This document shows, in pieces, positions 27,961 through 36,666 of a stretch of DNA of 64,000 nt. This DNA comes from Enterococcus malodoratus ATCC 43197 (lineage in GTDB: Bacteria > Bacillota > Bacilli > Lactobacillales > Enterococcaceae), in the NCBI RefSeq assembly GCF_000407185.1, contig NZ_KE136481.1, forward strand, positions 1,340,136-1,404,135, written 5' to 3'. Position numbers and translations under genes: made by a program. Each line of letters opens with the position of its first letter. The first letter of the stretch is position 1. The notes beneath the pieces are model-generated. The model made no database searches. It had not been told where the DNA came from and saw nothing but the letters and a program-made list of their open reading frames with translations.

Positions 27961-28650
27961 TTATTCGTCTAAACATCGAATACCATTTTTTAAGTCCTTA
28001 ACAACTTCATGCGGCAAATGATTTTCTCGCCTCAATACACCCATCAATTGCTCCTTTAAATCTGACCCAATATGCTGCGCTTGATCCTCCGCTTGTTGAA
28101 TAATCCTGCGACTTAAAGTTGTTGCTTCTAGCAACGTATCCGCGACATCCACCTTGACAAACAAATCGAGAGCGGCATTTTCTTCCTCTTGAAATAGATA
28201 ACTAAATAATTGATCATTTCTATCATGTTCATACATATATTGTTCTAACAGTCGTTCATACTTTTCTTGTAAATTCGTGATTTCAGCCACTTCGTCGGAA
28301 GAATCATGACAAACTGCTGCTTGTTCATGAAGATTCCTTCCTTGAAGGATGAAGCGGCGCCTCTCTAAATTGTCCTTATTATGATAGACAACTACTTCTT
28401 TTTTGATCGGTATGTCGACATCATCTAATTTCTTTGTTAATTCTTTTAAGTTGTAACGGTAGGCCGAAACTTTTTCTTCCAGTGCCCCACGAATACCTTC
28501 CAATTTTTCGACCTTGTCTAATAGTTCTTCGTTCTGATTTTCCAATACTTCAACCTTGTCTAACAATTGCTCATCAGTATTATCATTTAAATTAGAAACA
28601 TTCCTATTTTTCAAATTGGCTTCATCTCTCTTCTTTGTGATTAAGATCAA
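27961..28650 (-). CDS. Coiled-coil protein of unknown function
   Basis: Up to 229 residues. The first 80 residues are a strong coiled coil (DEQLLDKVEVLENQNEELL, repeated as LLDKVEKLEG), and further helices fill the rest. No membrane segment or enzymatic motif. The open frame starts at TTG 28650 without an RBS; TTG at 28614, behind AAGAGAG, is an alternative. It is 71 bases upstream of paralogue A, so they may form an operon. It could be a DivIVA-like scaffold or a regulator partner; both are guesses. Confidence 0.62.
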   Translation of the reverse strand: MILITKKRDEANLKNRNVSNLNDNTDEQLLDKVEVLENQNEELLDKVEKLEGIRGALEEKVSAYRYNLKELTKKLDDVDIPIKKEVVVYHNKDNLERRRFILQGRNLHEQAAVCHDSSDEVAEITNLQEKYERLLEQYMYEHDRNDQLFSYLFQEEENAALDLFVKVDVADTLLEATTLSRRIIQQAEDQAQHIGSDLKEQLMGVLRRENHLPHEVVKDLKNGIRCLDE

Positions 28651-29990
28651 AAGATTTTTGCTTCTGTATGTATGAATTTTGACTTATTATGTAAAACTTT
28701 ATTTCACTTTTAAGCAGATGCTCTGCACTTGTGAAACCGCCAGAAGCTTATCTTCTATTTACTATCTATTGATTTTTGCACTATTTATCTTTAAATTCCC
28801 TCCTTAATATGGTACAAACTAGCGATTTAGAAAAAAACAGATGCGTGTTTAAATCTCCTTACAAATTCAAATAGCGAATTACTTTTTTTCAATTTGAATT
28901 TGTTAACACTTGAGAATGTCGGACTGTAGTACAAACCACCAGTTGTGATAACCTTAGTTATATAATTGACAGCGAATTCCAATCGTTCTCTAATTCAAAA
29001 AGAATAAAAATTATTTTTATTTTAAATAAATAATTTTTATGTTTTATTATACATCTATTTTTAAAAAATTATAAAATATTTTTTATAATAAATCAATAGT
29101 ATATTAACTTTTAAAGAAACCTTTTTTTTAAAATGATTTTTGCTCATCGAAATTTTTAACAATTTACACATTTAAAAAAGAGCATGAATCTCTTCAACTT
29201 TTTTTCTGAAACAATCATTAGAAATAGCTACATAATAATAATTCTCTAAAAACAATAGCTCTGTTCACCCTTCCAATATCGAAACCAACTTTTCAGTTAT
29301 GAATAACTTAAAGACAAAAAAAGACCTCATTATCGATAAAATCGATCGGCCAACTTTTAATATATTTATCGAAAAAAAATAATAAAACGTGCATATTCAT
29401 CAAATGCATACAATAAATATTTATTCATGATTAATTCATATTTATCGATTTTATTCACTAACTTCTTTTTGCCCAATCAGTTATTTATCCTTTTACTGCT
29501 CTTCAGACCTTTTTCAGACTTATTCTAATCTAGGAGATGTATTCTAATATAATAAATAAATAATTTACAAACTGATGACCAGAAATAGCCGAATCATCGT
29601 ATTTAGCTACCTACTATTTTTTGTATTACTTTATAAGAATTATTCTTTTGTTGCTATGTAAGCGGCTATCTCAACAGTTTATTGTGCCTCAAAAAAGTTT
29701 TAGAAACAGCATCCCAGCTTATTCCGCTTCAATTGTTTGTATTTGAGCGATAATTATTAGTGCATTAATATAAAGTTTCCTTTTGATTCCATTGCATAAA
29801 TCGTTTTATTTCGTGTCGATCGTTTTAAAAAGACTCTGCTGGGCGTCTACGATAATCGTACACCGCTCCTAGCAGAGCCTATTAGTTGCACCTATTTACA
29901 ATACTCATTATCACTGTTTTTTGTTACCTAGCTTAAGATGAACTATTTCGATCAGAGTTAAAAGATTTACTTACACTTTCCAGCAAATCA
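28651..29990. other. 1.3 kb AT-rich gene-free region
   Basis: About three quarters A+T with no coding region longer than noise on either strand. It contains only the 3' hairpin of the downstream regulator gene (29831-29880), two short inverted copies of ATAAAATCGAT (near 29335 and 29446) and many A/T runs. No similarity to an RNA class was recognised. Its length is unusual for this compact chromosome. Confidence 0.5.
29831..29880 (-). terminator. Long terminator hairpin after paralogue B
   Basis: Outer arms AGACTCTGCT and AGCAGAGCCT pair around an internal palindrome TACGAT-AATCGTA; on the minus strand the stem is followed by CTTTTTAAAA. It lies about 110 bases beyond the regulator stop. Confidence 0.72.
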
Positions 29991-30698
29991 CTACTCTACA
30001 ATCGTTAGTACCGGTTTTTCGCTCAGATCATCGTATAAGAAATCAAAAATTTTCTTGTTCAAGCGATACCCTTGACCCCAAACCGTTTGAATTGCTTCAT
30101 CCCCAAATTCGTTTTCCAGTTTCTCATTCACTTTTGAGACAACTTTTGACAAGCTCGCTAAAACTGATTTTGTTGGCGCCTTTTCCCATATTTGACGACT
30201 AATTTCTTCTCTTGGTACTGTACGATCTCCTGATTGAATTAAATAGTACACAATTTCTTTTTGTTTCAGCTTCAAATTCAGGTCGGATAACTTTTGTTTT
30301 ACCGTGATTTGTTGACTGCGATCCGCTTCCTTCGATGCTAACTTAGATAATTCCGCGACTAATAAAATTTCTCTTACTCTCTCCAAACTCGAATCCATTG
30401 GAATCCAAGCATCATAAATGGAGTCAAAAGTTTCATCACAGCTAACTTCATTTATACGCCGGAAAAATTTCAAGTTTTCCTTTGGTAAAACTTGGATCAA
30501 TTCTTCTACTTCTTTGTCATACATCGTCTCACTAAAAATAATTCCTTCGAACTGAGCCAAAAGCTCTTTGTTGAATGTGCCTCGCTTAAACGCTGTTATC
30601 AAACTATTGGAACAATAGACCTCATTTCCCAATTGCTTTAATTGACGTTCAAAGTTTTCTTCATATAAAGGAACCTTCGTTAATAGTAATAATTGCAT
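29991..30698 (-). CDS. Winged-helix regulator with degenerate receiver-like N-terminus (paralogue B)
   Basis: 235 residues from the ATG at 30698, selected because AAAGGA lies 8 bases upstream and the N-terminus then matches paralogue A (MQLLLLTKV against MKKVIILTRN). The upstream in-frame extension is basic and unlike the family. It has the same layout: pseudo-receiver (IIFSETMYDKEV) and OmpR-type winged helix (PREEISRQIWEK ... TVWGQGYRL). The phosphorylation Asp is not evident. It stands alone with its own terminator. Its target is unknown. Confidence 0.77.
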   Translation of the reverse strand: MQLLLLTKVPLYEENFERQLKQLGNEVYCSNSLITAFKRGTFNKELLAQFEGIIFSETMYDKEVEELIQVLPKENLKFFRRINEVSCDETFDSIYDAWIPMDSSLERVREILLVAELSKLASKEADRSQQITVKQKLSDLNLKLKQKEIVYYLIQSGDRTVPREEISRQIWEKAPTKSVLASLSKVVSKVNEKLENEFGDEAIQTVWGQGYRLNKKIFDFLYDDLSEKPVLTIVE

Positions 30699-31120
30699 GC
30701 CATCCATCCTTTCATATCGCCGTATTTTTCTAGTCAGCTGTTCTTCTCGCCTTGCCATCTTCCACTCACTGCCAAAAATATTAGTACGTTTTTTGAAATA
30801 GAATGGAATTATTATCAAATATATTAATATATAAAAAATAATTGCATAAATTAATTATAATATAATGTTAATTTATGGTCAATTCCTAGTTTAGTACAAT
30901 GATTATGCAGACGGTTGTTTTTTATATGTATTATATTAATATGAATACACTTATAATGTCCATTAAATTTTAGTTATACGCTTACAAACACGACAAATGA
31001 CGGAAACATATAATCTTTAAGTCCTTAGATACGAAAAAAGCACATAAAAAAAGAATCATAAAAAAAAGCTGCTCAGCTTCTGAATACGACAGAAACTGAA
31101 CAACTTGTTCGTTTAACCTT
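30699..31120. other. AT-rich intergenic region
   Basis: 422 bases with no gene. It contains the purine permease terminator (31061-31104) and an AT-rich part (30800-30960) with several TATAAT-like words which should include the promoter of paralogue B. Confidence 0.5.
31061..31104 (-). terminator. Terminator of the purine permease gene
   Basis: A 14-bp stem (31068-31081 with 31091-31104, three G-U pairs in minus RNA) followed by seven T residues. Confidence 0.85.
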
Positions 31121-32434
31121 TTATTTTACATTTAAAATCCACATGAATCCGATGAAGACAAAAAACAACCCATACATGATCGGCGAAACTTCTTTCCCGC
31201 GTTTGGCAGCAAGCATCGTAATTGGATAGAAGATGAAGCCTAAGGCAATCCCATCCGAAATACTATATGTCAACGGCATGCCAATCAAAATTAAAAATGA
31301 AGGGATCGCGATCTCTAATTGATTCCATTTGATTTGACTCAAGGATTGAGCCATCAAAACGCCTACCACAATTAAAGCTGGTGCGGTGACTTGCGATGTA
31401 ACAACTGACAATAATGGTGAGAAAAATAGACCAAAGATAAAAAATATGCCTGTCGTGATTGCCGTCAAACCAGAACGTCCGCCAACAGCGATACCTGCTG
31501 AAGATTCTACGTAAGCCCCCACTGGTGAAGTGCCTAATAATGATCCGGCCAACATAGCAGTAGAATCAGAGGCCAAAGCTTTTCCAACTCGCGGCATTTT
31601 ATTGTCTTTCATAAAACCAGCTTGATTCGCTAATCCGACTAGCGTCCCCGCTGTATCAAAAAAGGTCACCAATAAGAAAGTCAGCACAACGACCCAAAGC
31701 TGAAGCGTGTTAATATCTTTTACATGTTTCAAAGCAACTAAAAAGGTTGGTTTCAAACTAGGTGCCGCCGAAATAATTTGTGTTGGCGCCTGAATCAAGC
31801 CGGTTACTAAGCCTAATAATGTTGTTGCGACCATGCCGATAAAGATTCCGCCTGGAACTCGCCGCACCATCAAGATCGCAGTCACGATCAAGCCAAAGAC
31901 TGTTAACCATGTCGTCCCCACACTCATTGAACCTAAACCGACTAATGTTGATTTATTCGCTACGATAATGCCGCCTTCGCTCAACCCTAAGAAGGCGATG
32001 AATAGGCCGATCCCGCCTGAGATCGCATATTTCAAGTCGGCTGGAATAGCGTCAATGATCATCTCGCGTAATTTAAAAACTGTGATCAAAATGAAGATCA
32101 GCGATGCAACAAATACGCCGGCTAAAGCTGTCTCCCAGCGTATGCCCATTCCGATACAAACAGAATAAGCAAAAAAGGCATTGATCCCTAGTGCAGGTGC
32201 GGTGGCGATCGGATAACGCGCCAAGACACCCATCAAAATACAGCCCAAGGCGCTGGCTAATGCCGTTGCCGTGAAAACGGCCCCTTCATTCATTCCAGAG
32301 GCACCCAGCACACTAGGATTAACAAAGAGGATATAGGCCATTGAAATAAAAGTGGTGAACCCCGCCAGAATTTCTCTCTTTACTGTGGTGTTTAGTGTTT
32401 CGAGTTCAAAATAAGCATTTATTTTTTCTTTCAT
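31121..32434 (-). CDS. Xanthine/uracil-family purine permease (AzgA/PbuG-type)
   Basis: A 437-residue membrane transporter for hypoxanthine, guanine or adenine by proton symport. It shows about 12-14 hydrophobic segments and AzgA-type motifs: ILAGFTTFISMAYILFVNP at the N-terminus, PALGINAFFAY and TFFDTAGTLVG. The ATG at 32434 behind GGGGGAG fits the family N-terminus; a longer open frame upstream is non-coding. A promoter TTTACT-17-TATGAT (32501-32529) and PurR-box-like sites flank the start region. It stands alone with its own terminator. Confidence 0.9.
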   Translation of the reverse strand: MKEKINAYFELETLNTTVKREILAGFTTFISMAYILFVNPSVLGASGMNEGAVFTATALASALGCILMGVLARYPIATAPALGINAFFAYSVCIGMGIRWETALAGVFVASLIFILITVFKLREMIIDAIPADLKYAISGGIGLFIAFLGLSEGGIIVANKSTLVGLGSMSVGTTWLTVFGLIVTAILMVRRVPGGIFIGMVATTLLGLVTGLIQAPTQIISAAPSLKPTFLVALKHVKDINTLQLWVVVLTFLLVTFFDTAGTLVGLANQAGFMKDNKMPRVGKALASDSTAMLAGSLLGTSPVGAYVESSAGIAVGGRSGLTAITTGIFFIFGLFFSPLLSVVTSQVTAPALIVVGVLMAQSLSQIKWNQLEIAIPSFLILIGMPLTYSISDGIALGFIFYPITMLAAKRGKEVSPIMYGLFFVFIGFMWILNVK

Positions 32435-32786
32435 GTTGCTCCCCCTACGGTCTAAAAATGTTCGTAAAATAATAGCATGTTTTTTCAAACAACGAGGATA
32501 ATCATATAATAAACAGGTTAATAAGTAAACAATAATATGTAAATGAACGAAAACCCGAACATTAAACAAAAAAGCACTTTCAATTATTGAAAACCTTTCC
32601 GCCGAGTCAAACAAACTAGTGGACAAATAGCCCAATCCTCGCTATTTTTGAAAAGAACTTCATCGCAAAAATATCCTTTCTATTTTATACATTCAGTACA
32701 TCGGTTGAATGGATTGCGACTTGAAAATCAGATTTATTTTTCTGTAAGGAAAAATGATTACCTTAAAATGAAAGAGGAGAATTATT
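32435..32786. promoter_or_regulatory. Divergent control region of the purine permease and prenyltransferase
   Basis: 352 bases. On the minus strand there is a promoter TTTACT-17-TATGAT (32501-32529). A PurR-box-like site AAACCCGAACATT (32551-32563, 12 of 13 with AWWWCCGAACWWT) lies upstream of it, and a second weaker inverted site AATGTTCGTAAAA (32457-32469) lies near the leader. The predicted leader of roughly 60 bases is too short for a purine riboswitch. No further features were seen. Confidence 0.5.
32551..32563 (+). promoter_or_regulatory. PurR-box-like site
   Basis: AAACCCGAACATT matches the firmicute PurBox AWWWCCGAACWWT with one mismatch, 20 bases upstream of a plausible -35 element of a purine permease gene. 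Confidence 0.45.
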
Positions 32787-33698
32787 TTGAAACAACTAAC
32801 CTTTAAACAATTCTGGGAATTATCGGAAATCTACACTGCGCCATTAAATCTATTTATTATTTTACTGGGATATGCCATCGCCAAATTTCAATTGAATAGC
32901 TTGCCGAGTCCCGAATTTTTTCTATTCGTTTTGATCATCGTGATGTTCCATATTACCGTTAACGTTTTTAATCATTACATGGACTACCGCAACGCGTCTG
33001 ACGAAAACTACAAGCAGCAAACCAATATTATCGGACGCGATCATTTAGATCTGCGTTTTGTTCGCAATTTTTACTTATTTAATTTGATTGTTTCCTTCCT
33101 ACTAGGACTGCTATTGGTTTGGCGTACGAACTGGGTGATCGGTGCTTTGGGTGTGATTGGTTTTTACATCGGCTTGTTCTATTCCTATGGTCGCCGTCCT
33201 CTGAATAGTTTGCCGATTGCTGAAGCCCTGACCGGTACTGCCAGCGGATTTTTCATTACGGTAGTGAGTTACTATTTGGCCGTTTATCAAACCCATGTTG
33301 TCACCCTACCTATGATCGGAAAAGTTTTCTTGATCAGCTTACCTTTGGTATTGATGATGTTCAATAATTTATTGGCTAATAATACTTGCGATTTGGAAGA
33401 AGATATCGAAAACCATCGCAAGACACTGGTTTATTATTTAGGAAAACCATTAGCAGTAAAAGTTCTATTAAGCGTCTACGTCTTTAGCTTTATCTGGCTA
33501 TTCGTTTTAGTGATTGCCGGGTTGGCTCCTTGGACTGTGCTGTTTTTACTCTTCCTCTTCCCAAAAAATTGGCAGAGTTTAAAAAAATACCGTGCATTGC
33601 AAGATAAAAAGACGACTTTCCCAATTGTTTTAAAAGCGATGTCGGCAATTATGGTACTCTATCCTGTTCTCTATTTTATCGGTTCTCTTTTCGCATAA
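32787..33698 (+). CDS. UbiA-family prenyltransferase (MenA-like)
   Basis: A membrane prenyltransferase, probably adding the polyprenyl chain to 1,4-dihydroxy-2-naphthoate for demethylmenaquinone. The 303 residues have about eight transmembrane helices and two Asp-rich motifs: NHYMDYRNASD (about 65-75) and NNTCDLEEDIEN (about 205-216). The start is TTG at 32787 with GAGGAG upstream. It stands alone; other menaquinone genes are not in the window. The substrate is inferred from resemblance to MenA. Confidence 0.82.
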   Translation: MKQLTFKQFWELSEIYTAPLNLFIILLGYAIAKFQLNSLPSPEFFLFVLIIVMFHITVNVFNHYMDYRNASDENYKQQTNIIGRDHLDLRFVRNFYLFNLIVSFLLGLLLVWRTNWVIGALGVIGFYIGLFYSYGRRPLNSLPIAEALTGTASGFFITVVSYYLAVYQTHVVTLPMIGKVFLISLPLVLMMFNNLLANNTCDLEEDIENHRKTLVYYLGKPLAVKVLLSVYVFSFIWLFVLVIAGLAPWTVLFLLFLFPKNWQSLKKYRALQDKKTTFPIVLKAMSAIMVLYPVLYFIGSLFA

Positions 33699-33702
33699 TA
33701 AA

Positions 33703-33741
33703 AAGCCTGCCCAACTTCCATAAGGAATTAGGCAGGCTTTG
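33703..33741. terminator. Bidirectional terminator
   Basis: AAAGCCTGCC and GGCAGGCTTT arms with further inner pairing and T-runs on both sides, between the convergent prenyltransferase and deoR-type genes. Confidence 0.88.
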
Positions 33742-33743
33742 TT

Positions 33744-34520
33744 TTATACCATTAACAAATTGATTTTTAGGGCTTCGATATCCGTCTGCTGCTCACGCGT
33801 AATCTGAAGATCTGTAATCAGATAATCACATTCATCCGGTTTAGCAAACTGTTTAAAGCTTCGTTGATTGATTTTACTAGACTCGCATAATACAATTTTT
33901 ATTCGTCCAATATTGATCAAACTCTTTTTCATTTCAGCCGTTTCATAATTAGGGGTCGAATGCCCATAATTCTTATCAAAAGAGGTGGTTCCCAGAATGA
34001 CTTTATCCACGGAAAAGCCAGCTAACCCTAGTGCGACAGAACTCCCGGATACATAAGGATAGCCATTACGGATCGCACCGCCGATCACTTGAACTTGATA
34101 GTTGGTCTTTTCGCTTAACAACAAAGCGATCTCCAAATCGTAGGTCAAGATCGTCAAACGCTGGAGCTGACTATTAATCAGCTTCTCGGCAAAGGCTCTG
34201 CAAGAGGTTCCCGTGTCAATCGCCAAAATATCATTTTCTTCAATCAATTTGACCGCTCGTTCAGCAATCCGATATTTTTCATCTGTAAATTCACGACTCT
34301 TGGGAATAATCTCGACGCTGCGCTGAAAATCACGCTTGATCACTCCGCCATGTGTCCGAGTCACTAATCCCTCGTTCTCCAATTCCCGCAAATCATTGCG
34401 AATCGTTGAACCTGTAACGTTAAAAATATCGGCTAACTCCGCAACTTGCATGCGATTCTTCTCGTTGACTAGATTTACGATGGATTGCTTTCGTTCCTCC
34501 GCGTATAATTGATCATCCAT
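33744..34520 (-). CDS. DeoR-family repressor
   Basis: 258 residues. N-terminal DeoR helix-turn-helix (AELADIFNVTGSTIRNDLRELENEG, about 27-52) followed by the sugar-phosphate-binding DeoRC domain (DTGTSCRAFAEKL and GGAIRNGYPYVSG). Start ATG at 34520. It is the last gene after the PTS/dehydrogenase operon but has its own promoter (TTGCTT-17-TATAAT, 34549-34577). The likely role is repression of this operon, with an intermediate as inducer; inferred from position. Confidence 0.88.
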   Translation of the reverse strand: MDDQLYAEERKQSIVNLVNEKNRMQVAELADIFNVTGSTIRNDLRELENEGLVTRTHGGVIKRDFQRSVEIIPKSREFTDEKYRIAERAVKLIEENDILAIDTGTSCRAFAEKLINSQLQRLTILTYDLEIALLLSEKTNYQVQVIGGAIRNGYPYVSGSSVALGLAGFSVDKVILGTTSFDKNYGHSTPNYETAEMKKSLINIGRIKIVLCESSKINQRSFKQFAKPDECDYLITDLQITREQQTDIEALKINLLMV

Positions 34521-34548
34521 TTTTTATCACCTTTTTGCGTTTTGTTTC

Positions 34549-34577
34549 ATTATAAAAGAAACTGAAAATGTAAGCAA
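34549..34577 (-). promoter_or_regulatory. Promoter of the deoR-type gene
   Basis: On the minus strand TTGCTT and a perfect TATAAT are 17 bases apart, 29 bases upstream of the start codon. The spacer carries AAACTGAAAAT on the plus strand, similar to a motif in the deoC promoter. Confidence 0.75.
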
Positions 34578-34588
34578 TCAAACTAAAA

Positions 34589-35635
34589 TTATTCTTTGAA
34601 GACAATCACATTCTTTAAACCGATGGCCTTTTTAGCATTTTCCAAGGCCTCATCAAATTGATCGATCGGATAGCGCTTTGTAATCAGCTCTTTCAACGGA
34701 ATTCTGCCGCTGGAAACCAATTGAGCTGAAGTCCGATAGCCCATCAAACTAGCACGAGTACAGCCAAAGACTCTCAATTGTTTATAGTGCAGAATATTCG
34801 TATTCAGTTTGACCTCTTCTTTTTCTTTCGGCAAACCGCCAAAGAATAAGCAACGACCGTTCATCGCCATATAATTGAAGCTGGCTTCTTGCGCTTGTGG
34901 CGCTGGTGCCGCAATAATACAAAGGTCAACGCCTTGATTATTGGTTTCGGCAAAAATTTTCTCCTGCAAATTTTCCGAAGTTAGTGGAATCAAATCGGGA
35001 ATCATTTTTTTTGCATCTGCCAAACGAGCTTCCGATAAGTCATTCATCATGACTTTTCCTGCACCTCTTGCGCGTGCCAACATCGCGTGCATGATTCCGA
35101 TCGGACCAGAACCGATAATCAACACATTGTCTCCGGGGTTATTTCCGGCAATTTCTTGCCCGTTGAACACACAGCTGAAAGGTTCGATCAATGCTGCTTC
35201 TTCATAAGACAACTCGTCAGGAATCAAAGAAATATTCCCTTGGCGAACTGCTTTTTCCGGAATCACTAGATATTCGGCAAAACCACCAGGCAAATTGATG
35301 CCAAAAGCTTCATAAGTTTCACACAAATGAGTATTTCCGCTAACACATTGATCACAAATTCCGCAGCCCATATTCGGAGCGATCGCAACCCGCATGCCTT
35401 CTTTATAGAAATCGACCGAAGATCCGACTTCAACGATATCGCCTGAAATTTCATGTCCTAACGTTAATGGTGTTTCTTCACTTGCGGTAGGATAGCCGTT
35501 TTTATACATCCGAACATCGGTCCCGCAAATCGATGCTGCTTTGACTTTTATCAAGACTTCTTTTTCAGATATTTCGGGTTTAGCGAGTTCGCTTAATTGA
35601 ATCTTTTCTTTTCCTAGTAATTGGATTGCTTTCAT
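34589..35635 (-). CDS. Zinc-dependent alcohol/polyol dehydrogenase
   Basis: A 348-residue medium-chain dehydrogenase resembling sorbitol/threonine dehydrogenases. Zn site: Cys in SICGTDVRMY, His-Glu in GHEISGD. Structural Zn cysteines: CGICDQC and HLC (about 95-110). NAD site: IGSGPIGIMHAM. The protein starts at ATG 35635, directly at the end of the preceding gene (adjacent, no gap). It would oxidise a polyol or sugar phosphate from the PTS. The exact substrate is unknown. Confidence 0.88.
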   Translation of the reverse strand: MKAIQLLGKEKIQLSELAKPEISEKEVLIKVKAASICGTDVRMYKNGYPTASEETPLTLGHEISGDIVEVGSSVDFYKEGMRVAIAPNMGCGICDQCVSGNTHLCETYEAFGINLPGGFAEYLVIPEKAVRQGNISLIPDELSYEEAALIEPFSCVFNGQEIAGNNPGDNVLIIGSGPIGIMHAMLARARGAGKVMMNDLSEARLADAKKMIPDLIPLTSENLQEKIFAETNNQGVDLCIIAAPAPQAQEASFNYMAMNGRCLFFGGLPKEKEEVKLNTNILHYKQLRVFGCTRASLMGYRTSAQLVSSGRIPLKELITKRYPIDQFDEALENAKKAIGLKNVIVFKE

Positions 35636-36658
35636 TTATCCTTCCACCTCGACAATTCTATTTTCCAGCAACGATGTCAGCCCCGCGTTGACTAATCGAA
35701 CTGACATTAAGCCATCTTTTCCCGTACATTGAGGCGTCGTGTCATTCAGAATACAATCAACAAAGGCTTGATCTTCAGCCACATAAGCCTCTCTGAATAA
35801 ATACATCCAGCTGTGCATCGTTGGCTGCGTCAATTTTTGATCGCTAGTCGCTACCACGATATTATGCTTTCCTTGATCGCCAACCAGAATACTTCCTCTG
35901 GTTCCGAGAATCTCCGTTCGCGCGTCATACCCATATTGAACATATTGAGCGCCATCGATCAGTCCCAGCTTGCCATCCGTAAAACGCAGATTCATCGCAA
36001 CCGTATCGTAATAATCAGGAAACTCGTCGCTCACCTCTGGCGAACGGTAATTACCGCCATTCGCGTAAATACTACTTACTTCACTCCCCGTCAGCCAACG
36101 CAATGTATCAAGATCGTGACTATTTACTTCACCGATTGGCCCATTACTCTTACGTATATCAAACATCCAAGGTTTCGGTTCACTAGGACCGTGAGTCAAT
36201 GATTTCACCAATACGACATCCCCGATCGCGCCCGAATCCACGACTTTTTTCGCCTCTTGAAAGCTTGCATCAAAACGCCGCATGAAACCGACTTGCAGCT
36301 TCACTTGATTTTCTTCAGCGGCTTGGATCATTTCCAAACATTCCGCTTCATCCATCGCTAACGGTTTTTCACACAAGATATGTTTTTTCGCCGCTGCTGC
36401 CGCCAAAGCGATCTCTTTATGGTAGATGGTCGGCGTGACGATCACGACAGCGTCGATCTCAGGATTTTGCATTGCTTCGTGGTAATCTTCATAAAGGTAT
36501 TGGCAATCCACTTCTTTTTGAGCCAATTCTAAGCTTTCCTTTGAAGGATCGCACAAAGCAATCAATTGTGCATTTTCAATTCGGCGAGCGAAATTTTTAC
36601 CATGGATCATCCCCGCTCTGCCTGTTCCTATCAAACAAATTTTAATCAATTCTGTCAT
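35636..36658 (-). CDS. Gfo/Idh/MocA-family NAD(P)-dependent oxidoreductase
   Basis: 340 residues, Rossmann N-terminus (KICLIGTGRAGMIHGKNF) and the family motif CEKPLAM (about 97-103). The C-terminal substrate domain has GEVNSHDLDTLRWLTG. It resembles inositol 2-dehydrogenases, though the substrate could be another cyclic sugar or sugar phosphate. The ATG at 36658 is chosen because AAGGAG lies 11 bases before it; the first ATG (36667) is only 2 bases from it. It overlaps the stop of the PTS gene region and is followed directly by the Zn dehydrogenase. Confidence 0.85.
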   Translation of the reverse strand: MTELIKICLIGTGRAGMIHGKNFARRIENAQLIALCDPSKESLELAQKEVDCQYLYEDYHEAMQNPEIDAVVIVTPTIYHKEIALAAAAAKKHILCEKPLAMDEAECLEMIQAAEENQVKLQVGFMRRFDASFQEAKKVVDSGAIGDVVLVKSLTHGPSEPKPWMFDIRKSNGPIGEVNSHDLDTLRWLTGSEVSSIYANGGNYRSPEVSDEFPDYYDTVAMNLRFTDGKLGLIDGAQYVQYGYDARTEILGTRGSILVGDQGKHNIVVATSDQKLTQPTMHSWMYLFREAYVAEDQAFVDCILNDTTPQCTGKDGLMSVRLVNAGLTSLLENRIVEVEG

Positions 36659-36666
36659 GCCGATCA

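Noticed and set aside
28651-29990. Hidden gene or CRISPR array in the AT-rich gap
   Set aside because: No long frame, no regularly spaced repeats and no RNA consensus was visible by eye.
32435-32787. Purine riboswitch before the permease gene
   Set aside because: No purine aptamer consensus was seen, and the promoter is too close to the start codon for one; PurR-type sites fit better.
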